A stretch of DNA of 34,262 bases from a virus. Shown here piece by piece: positions 6,793 through 13,781 of this stretch. A program made the translations under genes and the position numbers. The stretch is taken from the IMG/VR virus record IMGVR_UViG_3300032315_001496, positions 1-34,262 of that record; one strand, given 5' to 3'. Each line of letters starts with the position of its first letter. Positions within the stretch are counted from its first letter, which is position 1. A model generated the notes under the pieces. The model was not told the origin of the DNA. It saw only the letters and a program-made list of their open reading frames with translations, and did no database searches.

Positions 6793-7139
6793 ACAACCAA
6801 CATCCCATTACCCCACCGTTTGAGCTGGTGCAACAGTGGATCAACGAGGGAGATGGCTTCACTGAAGGGTACTTCGCCACCCAAGCCGCAAACTGGGGTG
6901 CTGACCAACAACTTGCAAAAGATGCAGAGTGGCTGGATCAACATGCTCTTGATGCGCCACACTTAAAAATTACTCCAGTGGGTGAATCTTTAAAAGAAGC
7001 CATGCGCCCCAAGCCGCCGAGCTTGAAGGAGCAGGCGCTTGCTGTGATCGAAAATTCTTTATGGGTTTGTGACCACTTAAGTTCACAGGATGAAACAATC
7101 CTCCGCCACGCACTGGAGGCATTGCCCAATGACTGTTGA
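6789..7139 (+). CDS. RPKPPxLKEQAL family protein, copy 2
   Basis: A 116-aa paralogue of the protein at 5833, with ITPPFELVQQW, AANWGADQQLAKD, MRPKPPSLKEQALAVIE and ETILRHALEALP in the same order. Middle parts diverge. It overlaps the genes before and after, so the run 5625-7764 is one operon that ends in thyX. Confidence 0.75.
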   Translation: MNNQHPITPPFELVQQWINEGDGFTEGYFATQAANWGADQQLAKDAEWLDQHALDAPHLKITPVGESLKEAMRPKPPSLKEQALAVIENSLWVCDHLSSQDETILRHALEALPNDC

Positions 7140-7764
7140 TTTAGTCCACGTCACTCCTAATGCTGAAGAATTGATTACGAAGATGGCGCGGGTCTCTGCG
7201 CCAGAAAATCAATCAAACATGGAGACTGCTCCTCGGTTGCTTCGTTACCTGATCAAGCACCAGCATTGGAGCCCATTTGAGATGGCAAACATGTGCGTCG
7301 AAATTCAAACGACACGCGGCATCTCTGCTCAAATCCTGCGTCACAGAAGCTTTTCATTCCAAGAATTCTCCCAGCGATATGCAGACGTTTCGGCGATGGG
7401 TTCCGCTGAAATGCCTCAGCTCAGACGCCAGGACTACAAAAACAGGCAGAATTCTATTGATAACCTAACTCCAGAAGAAGTTGGTGTGTACTACAGGCGC
7501 ATCAGCCAACTCTTTGAGGATGCTGAGCACCTCTACCGTGAAATGGTCAGCAACGGCGTAGCTAAAGAGTGTGCTCGTAACGTGCTTCCCCTGTCATCCC
7601 GGACGCGTCTATTCATGAATGGGACGCTGAGGTCGTGGTTGCACTATATCTCTCTCCGTGAGGCACACGGGACTCAGTTAGAACACCAGGTGATCGCCAA
7701 GGAAATCAAAGCGATCTTCACGGAACAGTTCCCAATCATTGCCGAAGCTGCCTTTAGCAGCTAA
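7129..7764 (+). CDS. thyX: flavin-dependent thymidylate synthase ThyX
   Basis: The 211-aa protein makes dTMP from dUMP with methylene-tetrahydrofolate, FAD and NADPH. The family signature RHRx7S is present as R71-H72-R73 to S81 (RHRSFSFQEFS), followed by QRY. Later, RSWLHYISLREAHGTQLEHQ matches the dUMP-binding region of ThyX. Length is close to the usual 210-250. ATG 7129 is used because it overlaps the preceding stop; an earlier start would lie deep in the upstream gene. With the dCMP deaminase at 14100 it forms a dCMP to dUMP to dTMP route for phage DNA synthesis. Confidence 0.95.
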   Translation: MTVDLVHVTPNAEELITKMARVSAPENQSNMETAPRLLRYLIKHQHWSPFEMANMCVEIQTTRGISAQILRHRSFSFQEFSQRYADVSAMGSAEMPQLRRQDYKNRQNSIDNLTPEEVGVYYRRISQLFEDAEHLYREMVSNGVAKECARNVLPLSSRTRLFMNGTLRSWLHYISLREAHGTQLEHQVIAKEIKAIFTEQFPIIAEAAFSS

Positions 7765-7835
7765 GATCGGACCACTCGGCAGCTGCACCAGCCCCCACCT
7801 GGCAGGCGTAAGACCGAGAAAATATGTTAGTGTTT

Positions 7836-8000
7836 CACTGGTTCTGATCAGACCCCAGTGGCCACTGGTTAACCGCAGTCATCCTCGTCAATGACTGCAC
7901 CCTACCCTCCGGCTTGAAGGACCGAGGGGTTTCATCAAGGCAAGTGAGTCTAGGCCGCACCTAGTTAATGCTCTAATGCTGAGCACTCGCTTTCCTTTTT
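7836..8000 (+). ncRNA. structured non-coding stretch after thyX, candidate RNA
   Basis: The 270 nt between thyX and the convergent gene at 8035 hold no convincing gene but several perfect stems. CACTGG/CCAGTG: 7836-7841 with 7855-7860. The palindrome CCAGTGGCCACTGG: 7855-7868. GCAGTCAT/ATGACTGC: 7875-7898. A three-way junction: AAGTGAGT 7942-7949 with ACTCGCTT 7985-7992 (one G-U), enclosing CTAGG/CCTAG 7950-7964 and TGCTC/GAGCA hairpins, then CCTTTTT. The last could be a branched terminator for the thyX operon; the whole could be a 3'-derived RNA. No known RNA family is recognised. Confidence 0.35.
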
Positions 8001-8034
8001 AAAAATTTAAAACAGGTTTGCACGAAATTAGTAA

Positions 8035-8643
8035 TTATTTTTTGTTTAAATTTAAATAGTATTCATATCTTTTGGACTCTTCTGGCGACCACTCACGTTC
8101 TATAAACTGTCCTGTGCCAAGATTTTTTTCACCGGCAATACCTTTGTATTTGGCAAGTACAGTTTGAACTTTTTCTTCTTGAGACTGTTGCGGCAACGCA
8201 TTAGTGGACACGGCTGGTAAAGAACCTAGAGAAGAAAAAAGACTTAACCCTTCATTGTTATAGGAAGAGTAGGTTTTGGGGTGCACCAAGTCTGCCCCAG
8301 GTTCAAATCCACCTAGAAAATTAAAACCATACTTTTGAGAAAGTTCTTGTAACTGTTGATTTTGAGGATCGTATCGGCCTCGTGCTGCTCCTAAAACATT
8401 TACATTTGCTCCAGATGTAGATAAAAGTTTTAATTGCTTTTCAATTGAAGTAAAATCAGACGGATTATTACTCACACCTGTTGACAAATTGACTAACGCT
8501 CCTTGGAAAGGATTTGTATTGTTTTTAGTTTGTTGCTGAAGAAAAGAATAAACTTCAGCCGGACCAGCACCAACACGCCTTTGTCCTGGGGATTTACCTC
8601 CATACCCAACAGCAATGCTGTCACCAAAAAAAAACGGTTGCAT
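8035..8643 (-). CDS. SGNH/GDSL-type hydrolase
   Basis: A 202-aa protein. Block I is FFFGDSIAVGYG with the nucleophile Ser9 in GDS; block III-like N60 lies in STGVSNNP; the C-terminal catalytic pair is D118 and H121 in ADLVHPKTY. SGNH enzymes cleave esters or acetyl groups on sugars. In a phage this suggests a virion or lysis-associated enzyme acting on host envelope polysaccharide, but that is inference. The last 70 residues are a polar extension outside the hydrolase core. It lies alone on the minus strand with a strong dyad at 8660-8680 upstream. Confidence 0.8.
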   Translation of the reverse strand: MQPFFFGDSIAVGYGGKSPGQRRVGAGPAEVYSFLQQQTKNNTNPFQGALVNLSTGVSNNPSDFTSIEKQLKLLSTSGANVNVLGAARGRYDPQNQQLQELSQKYGFNFLGGFEPGADLVHPKTYSSYNNEGLSLFSSLGSLPAVSTNALPQQSQEEKVQTVLAKYKGIAGEKNLGTGQFIEREWSPEESKRYEYYLNLNKK

Positions 8644-8659
8644 AAAAAGTCAATACCTA

Positions 8660-8680
8660 CTTATACTAGACAAGTATAAG
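8660..8680. promoter_or_regulatory. 21-nt palindromic operator/promoter
   Basis: CTTATACT, spacer AGACA, AGTATAAG: an 8-bp perfect dyad, 17 nt upstream of the SGNH gene. Each arm contains a TATAAG box, so the element could hold back-to-back -10 boxes or bind a dimeric regulator. The gap 8681-8836 has a further AGAC(A)AGGG/CCCTGTCT hairpin (8736-8764) and a weak minus frame (8731-8949) that I did not call. Confidence 0.5.
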
Positions 8681-8836
8681 ACAGGTCTATGGGGTGGGAC
8701 CGCACCGGGATCAGCGGCACAGTCCATCAGTTACCAGACAAGGGAAGCGATAAAAACCCTGTCTCCCCGGCATACGGCCCTGACATCGCTCTTCTTTGGG
8801 CCAGCAATATGATAAAGCCGCTCACCCCGAATTGCA

Positions 8837-9124
8837 ATGAAGTACGCCAGCCCAAATGAAGATCCCACCAGCTGGTTGATCGCGGTAATGCTGGACCTAC
8901 TGAAACAGGATACTAACGAGTCCAAGGCTGCCTTAACTTCAGCAATCAAAACGGTTGTCAGCTATTTAGAACCTGGCCTAATAGACCAAGCGTTTGGTCC
9001 ATGGATAGATCAGTACATGGAACTTTTAAATCGACACGAAAGCAGTCATAGTAACGACTCTCTGATGTATTCGCCAGTGGATCAGCCGGAGTTACTGGTC
9101 GAATCCGAAACTGCTGACGGATAG
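8837..9124 (+). CDS. hypothetical helical protein
   Basis: A 95-aa protein with regular amphipathic helices (WLIAVMLDLLKQDTNESKAA, SAIKTVVSYLEPGLIDQAF). Its last 167 nt overlap the 3' end of the convergent gene at 8958-9563. The helical part lies outside most of that overlap, so this frame may be real with a shared tail. No domain recognised. Confidence 0.45.
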   Translation: MKYASPNEDPTSWLIAVMLDLLKQDTNESKAALTSAIKTVVSYLEPGLIDQAFGPWIDQYMELLNRHESSHSNDSLMYSPVDQPELLVESETADG

Positions 9125-9563
9125 CATCATCAGGATAGGGAGGTCGGTGCCAGAAAAATTTCTTCTCTTGGAAATCTACCGTCCACTCAGGATGTTTCTT
9201 TGAGGGTGCCCAGCGCATCCAGGTTCTGAATTGTTTCTCTGGATCCTTTGAGGTGCAATCCAAACAAATAACATCGCCAGGTTCTACGTTCCAACGGAGC
9301 TTTAAGACTTCTTTGAAGCCTCTAGAAATAGTTCTTATCCCTGAAGTACCTACAAACTGTTGATGTAACGACCGCCAGCGTTTATTTTTACGCTTCCAGT
9401 ACCAGTCATTAAGTTGCCGACGTGACTTGCCCACAGCAAACCCGACATTCCACATCCAAAATCCAGGTCGATACTCAAACTGTGGGTCTAGAAAGACCTT
9501 ACACAGCTGTCCATTGACTGTGAATGTAGATGAAGTAAGGTGTCGGCAAACTCGGTAACTCAT
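8958..9563 (-). CDS. conserved phage hypothetical protein
   Basis: A 201-aa basic, aromatic-rich protein (MWNVGFAVGKSRRQLNDWYW; KKFFWHRPPYPDDAIRQQF). No enzyme motif is seen. The upstream start codon is only 2 nt from the divergent ATG at 9566 (CATGAATG), so promoters of each gene must lie inside the other. It converges with and overlaps 8837-9124. Confidence 0.7.
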   Translation of the reverse strand: MSYRVCRHLTSSTFTVNGQLCKVFLDPQFEYRPGFWMWNVGFAVGKSRRQLNDWYWKRKNKRWRSLHQQFVGTSGIRTISRGFKEVLKLRWNVEPGDVICLDCTSKDPEKQFRTWMRWAPSKKHPEWTVDFQEKKFFWHRPPYPDDAIRQQFRIRPVTPADPLANTSESRYYDCFRVDLKVPCTDLSMDQTLGLLGQVLNS

Positions 9564-9565
9564 GA

Positions 9566-9850
9566 ATGGAAGAACTCATTCAGCTAATACAACAAGACCC
9601 AGAACTCTGGGAAATTGTTGAGCAGTTAAAACACCAGGACGAAGACCTTGATGATTTCATCCTCAGTGTAGCTCAAATGCTCAGCGTTGAGTTTGATATT
9701 CTTCATCAAAGTGATCTCAGCGACAAACTGTCGGCGTTGTTCGGCGGCTTGCCTCCAGCGGCATTCAAGATGGCACCGATCCTGGTCCACATTGGCTTGG
9801 ATCTGTTCCTGATGCGCAGCATTCCTAACCGGGAATCATTGGGAGACTAA
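9566..9850 (+). CDS. acidic hypothetical protein
   Basis: A 94-aa, acidic helical protein (ELIQLIQQDPELWEIVEQLK). The hydrophobic C-terminal part AAFKMAPILVHIGLDLFLM could be a buried helix rather than a membrane span. First of three genes leading into polA; the next starts 4 nt after its stop. Confidence 0.65.
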   Translation: MEELIQLIQQDPELWEIVEQLKHQDEDLDDFILSVAQMLSVEFDILHQSDLSDKLSALFGGLPPAAFKMAPILVHIGLDLFLMRSIPNRESLGD

Positions 9851-9853
9851 GCC

Positions 9854-10096
9854 ATGCACCGTGGGTACTCCCTCTGCTCTGCTGACTTGACTCAAGTGGT
9901 ATGCTTGTCTAGCGATAAGCAAACCCTGTACATGGTACAGATTGATAGTACAAAAGTACTTAGCAATGCACTGTGTTTACATGATTTGACGGAAGCAAAA
10001 AATGTTTTGAAGCGATTAAACGCTTCAGATCATAAAGATGTTGTTAAGACTGCAGAGGTCTGTAACATCGCCAGGTTGTATAACAAATTCTTCTGA
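9854..10096 (+). CDS. hypothetical protein upstream of polA
   Basis: An 80-aa beta-alpha protein (YSLCSADLTQVVCLSSDKQT, helix LTEAKNVLKRL). GGGAG lies upstream of the ATG as a Shine-Dalgarno. Its TGA shares bases with the polymerase ATG (TGATG at 10094), so translation is probably coupled to the polymerase. Confidence 0.65.
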   Translation: MHRGYSLCSADLTQVVCLSSDKQTLYMVQIDSTKVLSNALCLHDLTEAKNVLKRLNASDHKDVVKTAEVCNIARLYNKFF

Positions 10097-11943
10097 TGTC
10101 GAAATACATTTTGGACCTTGAATCTGATGGATTGATTCCACAGATGACGAGGGTCCATTGTATTGTCCTTAAAAATGTTGAGGACGGTACGTTAATTAGT
10201 TGTGCCGATCAACCAGGTTACCATTCGCTTGAAACTGCACTTGATTACATAAGCGAAGCTGATCTATTGATAGGTCACAATATAATAAAATTTGATATAC
10301 CAGCCTTAAAAAAGATATATAGTGGCCTCGCACTAAAGCCGACCTGTCAATTTTATGACACCCTTATCTCCAGTCGTCTCTTTTGGCCTGAGCTTGAGCC
10401 TATTGACCGCGCCAGATGGAGCCACATCGAACCAAAGTACATGGGGAGACACTCCCTTGCCGCTTGGGGTGAACGTCTTGGTGTTGCCAAGATCAAATTC
10501 ACAGAAAATGCCAAAAAGGATCCCGCAGTAGTAAATGTTTGGGCTGAGTGGTCAGCGAGCATGCAAACCTACTGCGAAGGGGACGTTGAAGTATCCGACG
10601 CCCTTTACAAATACATGCTTTCCCAGAACCCTGACCCTCGGTCCCTGGAATTGGAACATGAATTCGCTATTGTCATGTCCAAGCAAGAGCAGTTTGGATT
10701 TCCTTTCAATGAAAAAGCGGCTTTTGCACTAGTTAACACCCTCAAAGCTGAGCGTTCTGAAATTGACGAACAGCTCCAAGATGTATTCCCACCTGTTGTG
10801 GAGAGCAGGATCTCCCCTAAGACAGGACGACCGCTTAAGGACAAAGTTACAGTCTTTAATCCAGCTTCTCGCCAGCAGACAGCCGAAAGACTTAGGGCGC
10901 TGTACCCGGAGATCACGTTTGCTTCCACGGATAAAGGTAATCCTCAGGTGGATGACGATGTCCTGGAGGCGTTAGGAAACAGATATCCTGAAGCTAAACT
11001 TCTAGCTAGGTATCAACTTCTTAACAAACGAATTGGCCAGATCGCAGACGGAAAAGAAGCATGGCTTAAGCATTGCCAGGTCTACGGCGATGGACGGATT
11101 CATGGAGAAGTGGTTACTAATGCTTGCGTATCCGGACGTTGTTCCCACAAACGACCGAATATGGCACAGGTTCCTAGCGTTGGTCATGAATATGGTGCTG
11201 AATGCCGTAGCCTTTTCTATGCTCCAGAGGGTTGGCAGTTAGTTGGCGCGGACGCATCTGGACTGGAACTCCGAGCGCTTGGAGCTTGGCTTGCCTACTT
11301 TGATGGAGGTGAGTACGCACGACTTGTTAGTACAGATGGTTTCGACATTCATACTCATAATGCTCGTCTCTTCGGTATTTATAGTACTGATTCTCCTATA
11401 GAAAAAGCAACCCGTGATCTATCGAAGCGGCTTATTTATTGCATATTGTATGGTGGTGGTGCTAGGAAAACTGGATCCATTGTTGACCCTAGTGGAACAG
11501 AAGACCAGCAATATCGTATCGGCAAAAAAACAATTGACACTTTCTATAAGAACCTACCAGCTATTAAAAAGCTCAAAGATCTTATCGATGAGAGGGTTGA
11601 TAAACGCGGCTACCTTTCTGGTATTGATGGGCGCCGGTTACAAATTCGCTCTAAACACTCAGCCCTTAACCAGTTGCTCCAATCCACGGGTGCAGTCACA
11701 GTAAAGAAAGCTACAACAATTCTTTATAATGATCTCATTACCAGGGGATTGAAGTTTGGTAAGGACTGGGCATTTGTTGCACACGTACATGACGAATTTC
11801 AGACCTTAGTTAAACCTGAATACGTTGAACTTTATAAGGAGTTAGCTATTGATTCGTTCCGCAAGTCTGGTGAGTACTTTGACTTGAAGTGCCCAATGAC
11901 TGGTGAGTCCAGGGTTGGGCAGAACTGGATGGAGACACACTAA
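10096..11943 (+). CDS. polA: family A DNA polymerase with 3'-5' exonuclease
   Basis: A 615-aa replicative polymerase of T7 gp5 type. Exonuclease motifs: D7-x-E9 (ILDLES), N62/D67 (HNIIKFD) and Y159-x3-D163 (YCEGD). Polymerase motif A is GADASGLELRALGAWL with D386; motif B is RDLSKRLIYCILYGGG with R440, K444, Y448, Y452; motif C is H565-D566-E567. No 5'-3' exonuclease domain. Tyr448 sits where T7 has Tyr526 and E. coli has Phe762, a type usual in lytic phages. Motif A has DASGLELR rather than the usual DYSQIELR. It copies the phage genome together with the primase-helicase at 23634 and SSB at 14568. Confidence 0.95.
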   Translation: MSKYILDLESDGLIPQMTRVHCIVLKNVEDGTLISCADQPGYHSLETALDYISEADLLIGHNIIKFDIPALKKIYSGLALKPTCQFYDTLISSRLFWPELEPIDRARWSHIEPKYMGRHSLAAWGERLGVAKIKFTENAKKDPAVVNVWAEWSASMQTYCEGDVEVSDALYKYMLSQNPDPRSLELEHEFAIVMSKQEQFGFPFNEKAAFALVNTLKAERSEIDEQLQDVFPPVVESRISPKTGRPLKDKVTVFNPASRQQTAERLRALYPEITFASTDKGNPQVDDDVLEALGNRYPEAKLLARYQLLNKRIGQIADGKEAWLKHCQVYGDGRIHGEVVTNACVSGRCSHKRPNMAQVPSVGHEYGAECRSLFYAPEGWQLVGADASGLELRALGAWLAYFDGGEYARLVSTDGFDIHTHNARLFGIYSTDSPIEKATRDLSKRLIYCILYGGGARKTGSIVDPSGTEDQQYRIGKKTIDTFYKNLPAIKKLKDLIDERVDKRGYLSGIDGRRLQIRSKHSALNQLLQSTGAVTVKKATTILYNDLITRGLKFGKDWAFVAHVHDEFQTLVKPEYVELYKELAIDSFRKSGEYFDLKCPMTGESRVGQNWMETH

Positions 11944-12569
11944 TCAGCGGTAGTTGTCTCGTATAAAAAGTGATCGGACGTTTCTATCATGCGGGAATTT
12001 TCAACACTGTACTCAGTAAGATCAATTTCATATCCAGGATTCTTTTCAATCCTGTTCTTAAGCCACGCATCATCGTACCAGATGATTCGGTTGTTTGGGT
12101 ACGCATAAAAATTGCCATCATCCATCCGAAAGAAGTGTGCACACTTGTGTTCAGGTGTTTCACTGAAATTAGTATTGAGAGTTGATTTAGATTCCCAAGA
12201 CCAATCAAGGGTGAACATGTAGATGCCATTATTTTTTTCACCTTTAAAATTAATTAACTGTGCACGCAAATTAGAAAGACGTGCCCTAACTTGTACGTCA
12301 ATATATGGAGAAAAACAATCCCACCAAATGCACTCATTTAGTTCTGGTTTGGGGGCGTCTGGTTTCCAGCAAAGAGCGTGGATTGGGCGCCTTGTCCAGT
12401 TAACACCATTTTCTAAAAACACTTCAAACAAAGGGACGTGTTTCTCCAGGGATGCTACAGAGTGCACGTCACACAGAGTGACATCACCATGACCTTGCTT
12501 GTGATTATATAAAAATTCGTTTCGGATATAGCAAGTAAATGTCGGCAGGTTGTGATTTAAGTAGCTCAT
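11940..12569 (-). CDS. conserved cyanophage protein (MSYLNHN type)
   Basis: A 209-aa protein starting MSYLNHNLPTFTCYIRNEFL, followed by a block with HGDVTLCDVHSVA and PIHALC. I recognise this as a protein widespread in marine cyanophages with no known function. It is beta-rich at the N-terminus and ends in a polar tail. Its stop overlaps the polA stop by 4 nt in the convergent direction. Upstream on its strand is CACTATAG within a short palindrome. Confidence 0.8.
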   Translation of the reverse strand: MSYLNHNLPTFTCYIRNEFLYNHKQGHGDVTLCDVHSVASLEKHVPLFEVFLENGVNWTRRPIHALCWKPDAPKPELNECIWWDCFSPYIDVQVRARLSNLRAQLINFKGEKNNGIYMFTLDWSWESKSTLNTNFSETPEHKCAHFFRMDDGNFYAYPNNRIIWYDDAWLKNRIEKNPGYEIDLTEYSVENSRMIETSDHFLYETTTAD

Positions 12570-12628
12570 TTAAGTTGCTAGTGCCTGCTTACTATAGTGC
12601 ACTGGCGGGCGCTGTGCGCATATACAGA

Positions 12629-12838
12629 TTATTTATTCTTGTAACGTTTGGCGGCGCGGACTGCTTTGCCAGCCTTCTTTGCTGTCTCTGTATTTGGTAC
12701 GAATTGTTTCCCTTCTTTACTGCCTGCACGTTTTTTGCGATCAGTTTCTTCCCTTTCTTCTTTAGATAAAGAAGCCCACGCTTTTTCTGGAAGATACCTT
12801 TTGGTATAGCCAGATTGAATTGCTTTGTCGGCGGTCAT
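12629..12838 (-). CDS. DUF5872-type protein, C-terminal piece
   Basis: A 69-aa basic protein: TKRYLPEKAWASLSKEERE, TDRKKRAGSKEGKQFVPNT and a lysine-rich tail. This matches the C-terminal half of DUF5872-type proteins as I know them from phages and giant viruses. Its ATG overlaps the stop of the upstream piece (CGATGACC). In the family both halves are one chain, so either re-initiation or a -1 slip at A-AAA just before the stop (AAAACGATGA) could link them. Function unknown; the charge suggests nucleic-acid binding or packing. Confidence 0.7.
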   Translation of the reverse strand: MTADKAIQSGYTKRYLPEKAWASLSKEEREETDRKKRAGSKEGKQFVPNTETAKKAGKAVRAAKRYKNK

Positions 12839-13023
12839 CGTTTTGATTCCTTATGGGCTTTAGCTTTGGCTTTTGCTTTAGATCTTTTTTCGTACTCATC
12901 TTTTGTTTGCCACTTTTCTTTGCCCCATTTTTCTAAAGATTTTTGTTCCGCGCCCTTACCTCCTCTATAGCCGCCCCCGGCTTTTTCGTATTCCTGTGCT
13001 ACAAGTTGAGCTTTGCGTGCCGA
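12835..13023 (-). CDS. DUF5872-type protein, middle piece
   Basis: Open frame of 62 codons from the landing TCG at 13023 to TGA: ARKAQLVAQEYEKAGGGYRG, SLEKWGKEKWQTKDEYEK, then an alanine-lysine tail. It continues exactly where the piece at 13145-13041 stops, in another frame. No ATG precedes it. GTG at 13050 opens the same frame but would add nine residues unlike the family and has GGGGAG directly against it rather than at a working distance. Expression therefore needs bypass, re-initiation at a weak codon, or does not occur. Confidence 0.6.
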   Translation of the reverse strand, partial: SARKAQLVAQEYEKAGGGYRGGKGAEQKSLEKWGKEKWQTKDEYEKRSKAKAKAKAHKESKR

Positions 13024-13046
13024 ATTAGTTAGCCTCCCGGCTACGA
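13021..13046 (-). other. candidate translational bypass element
   Basis: Read on the minus strand: TGG, take-off TCG (13046-13044), stop TAG (13043-13041), then CCGGGAGGCTAACTAAT and landing TCG (13023-13021), followed by GCACGCAAAGCT. TAGCC-GGGA-GGCTA forms a 5-bp hairpin with a GNRA loop that includes the stop. GGGAGG lies 9 nt before the landing codon. Skipping the 20 nt joins GEWS to ARKAQ, the family sequence. Matching codons, stop in a hairpin and a Shine-Dalgarno before landing are all features of the T4 gene 60 bypass. Confidence 0.5.
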
Positions 13047-13145
13047 CCACTCCCCTGGTTTACCACCACGGCTTTCACGCATTACACGATTTTTAATGCG
13101 TTCCCGCAATTCAGGTTTCGTGTACTTGGTTTTATCTTCAGCCAT
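13041..13145 (-). CDS. DUF5872-type protein, N-terminal piece (copy 2)
   Basis: A 34-codon frame: MAEDKTKYTKPELRERIKNR, then RESRGGKPGEWS and TAG. YTKPELRERI..R and GGKPGxW are the opening blocks of DUF5872-type proteins. The ATG lies inside the end of the HNH gene (ATGGCTGA at 13145-13138), so its translation is coupled to that gene. Ribosomes stopping at TAG would give only this short peptide; bypass would give a 95-aa product ending at 12835. Confidence 0.7.
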   Translation of the reverse strand: MAEDKTKYTKPELRERIKNRVMRESRGGKPGEWS

Positions 13146-13746
13146 AGCTTCCTCGTTGTTTAAGGTAAAGAACTGCATTTGTCAGTACCTCTATATTATC
13201 ACCGAACAAGCCCAAAGCCCTGTTGCACTCTTTGCAAAGCAATCCACGGAACTCGTTTGTTGAGTGATTGTGATCCATTGCCAGATCGTGGGTGTCTTTA
13301 GGCAGGCTTTTGCAAATAGCGCATTTACCTTCTTGCACTTTAAACACTTGTTCATATTGTTCTTTTGTAATTCCCCTGCGTTCATATTTTCTACAAGAGT
13401 GGTGAAACTTATTTTGGCCTTCTTTTTTAATCTCAATATAATGTTCTTTATTGTTTTCTACCCATTTATCCCATTTAATTTTGTTACAAGATTTGCACGA
13501 AGAATGTAAATATAATTTACCATCTTGTCTTCTTCTTCCAAAACACTCCCAATCTAAATAAAAGGAACATTTAGAACATTGTTTTTTCCCATCAGCTCCA
13601 TATAAAAGTTTGAGGCGGCGATTTACCAAGGACTTGCAATCTTTGCAAACACTGTCTCTTCTTATATTGCCAACTGAAGTGTGCCCTTTTTTATAAAAAT
13701 TTTCGTGCGGTTTTCTGATCCCGCACTCACGGCAAAGTTTTTGCAT
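13138..13746 (-). CDS. endonuclease VII-type HNH nuclease, probable homing enzyme
   Basis: A 202-aa protein with three cysteine clusters: C5/C8/C34/C37, C57/C60/C84/C87 and C142/C145/C171/C174. The last encloses LAMDHNHSTNEFRGLLCKEC with D158-H159 and N160-H161, followed by LGLFGDN, the T4 endonuclease VII (gp49) signature. The two N-terminal ribbons are typical of free-standing phage homing endonucleases, not of the resolvase itself. It sits between two copies of the DUF5872 N-terminus, overlaps the second, and has a hairpin before its start. No Shine-Dalgarno is evident at ATG 13746. Confidence 0.85.
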   Translation of the reverse strand: MQKLCRECGIRKPHENFYKKGHTSVGNIRRDSVCKDCKSLVNRRLKLLYGADGKKQCSKCSFYLDWECFGRRRQDGKLYLHSSCKSCNKIKWDKWVENNKEHYIEIKKEGQNKFHHSCRKYERRGITKEQYEQVFKVQEGKCAICKSLPKDTHDLAMDHNHSTNEFRGLLCKECNRALGLFGDNIEVLTNAVLYLKQRGSYG

Positions 13747-13753
13747 TGGGTTG

Positions 13754-13780
13754 TCTGTGCTTTTCTTACAATAGCACAGA
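13754..13780 (-). promoter_or_regulatory. 8-bp hairpin before the HNH gene
   Basis: TCTGTGCT and AGCACAGA enclose 11 nt. The hairpin lies between the stop of the truncated DUF5872 copy (13782) and the HNH ATG at 13746. Homing endonuclease genes of T4-like phages often carry such hairpins to lower translation of early transcripts; a similar role is inferred here. Confidence 0.5.
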
Positions 13781-13781
13781 A

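Noticed and set aside
8731-8949. Minus-strand 72-aa frame upstream of the SGNH gene
   Set aside because: The second half is plausible, but the first half is antisense to the helical plus frame at 8837 and there is no good start near the plausible part.
12590-12610. T7-type RNA polymerase promoter (CACTATAG)
   Set aside because: Only the central 8 nt match; the upstream recognition part of T7 promoters is absent and no phage RNA polymerase gene is in the window.
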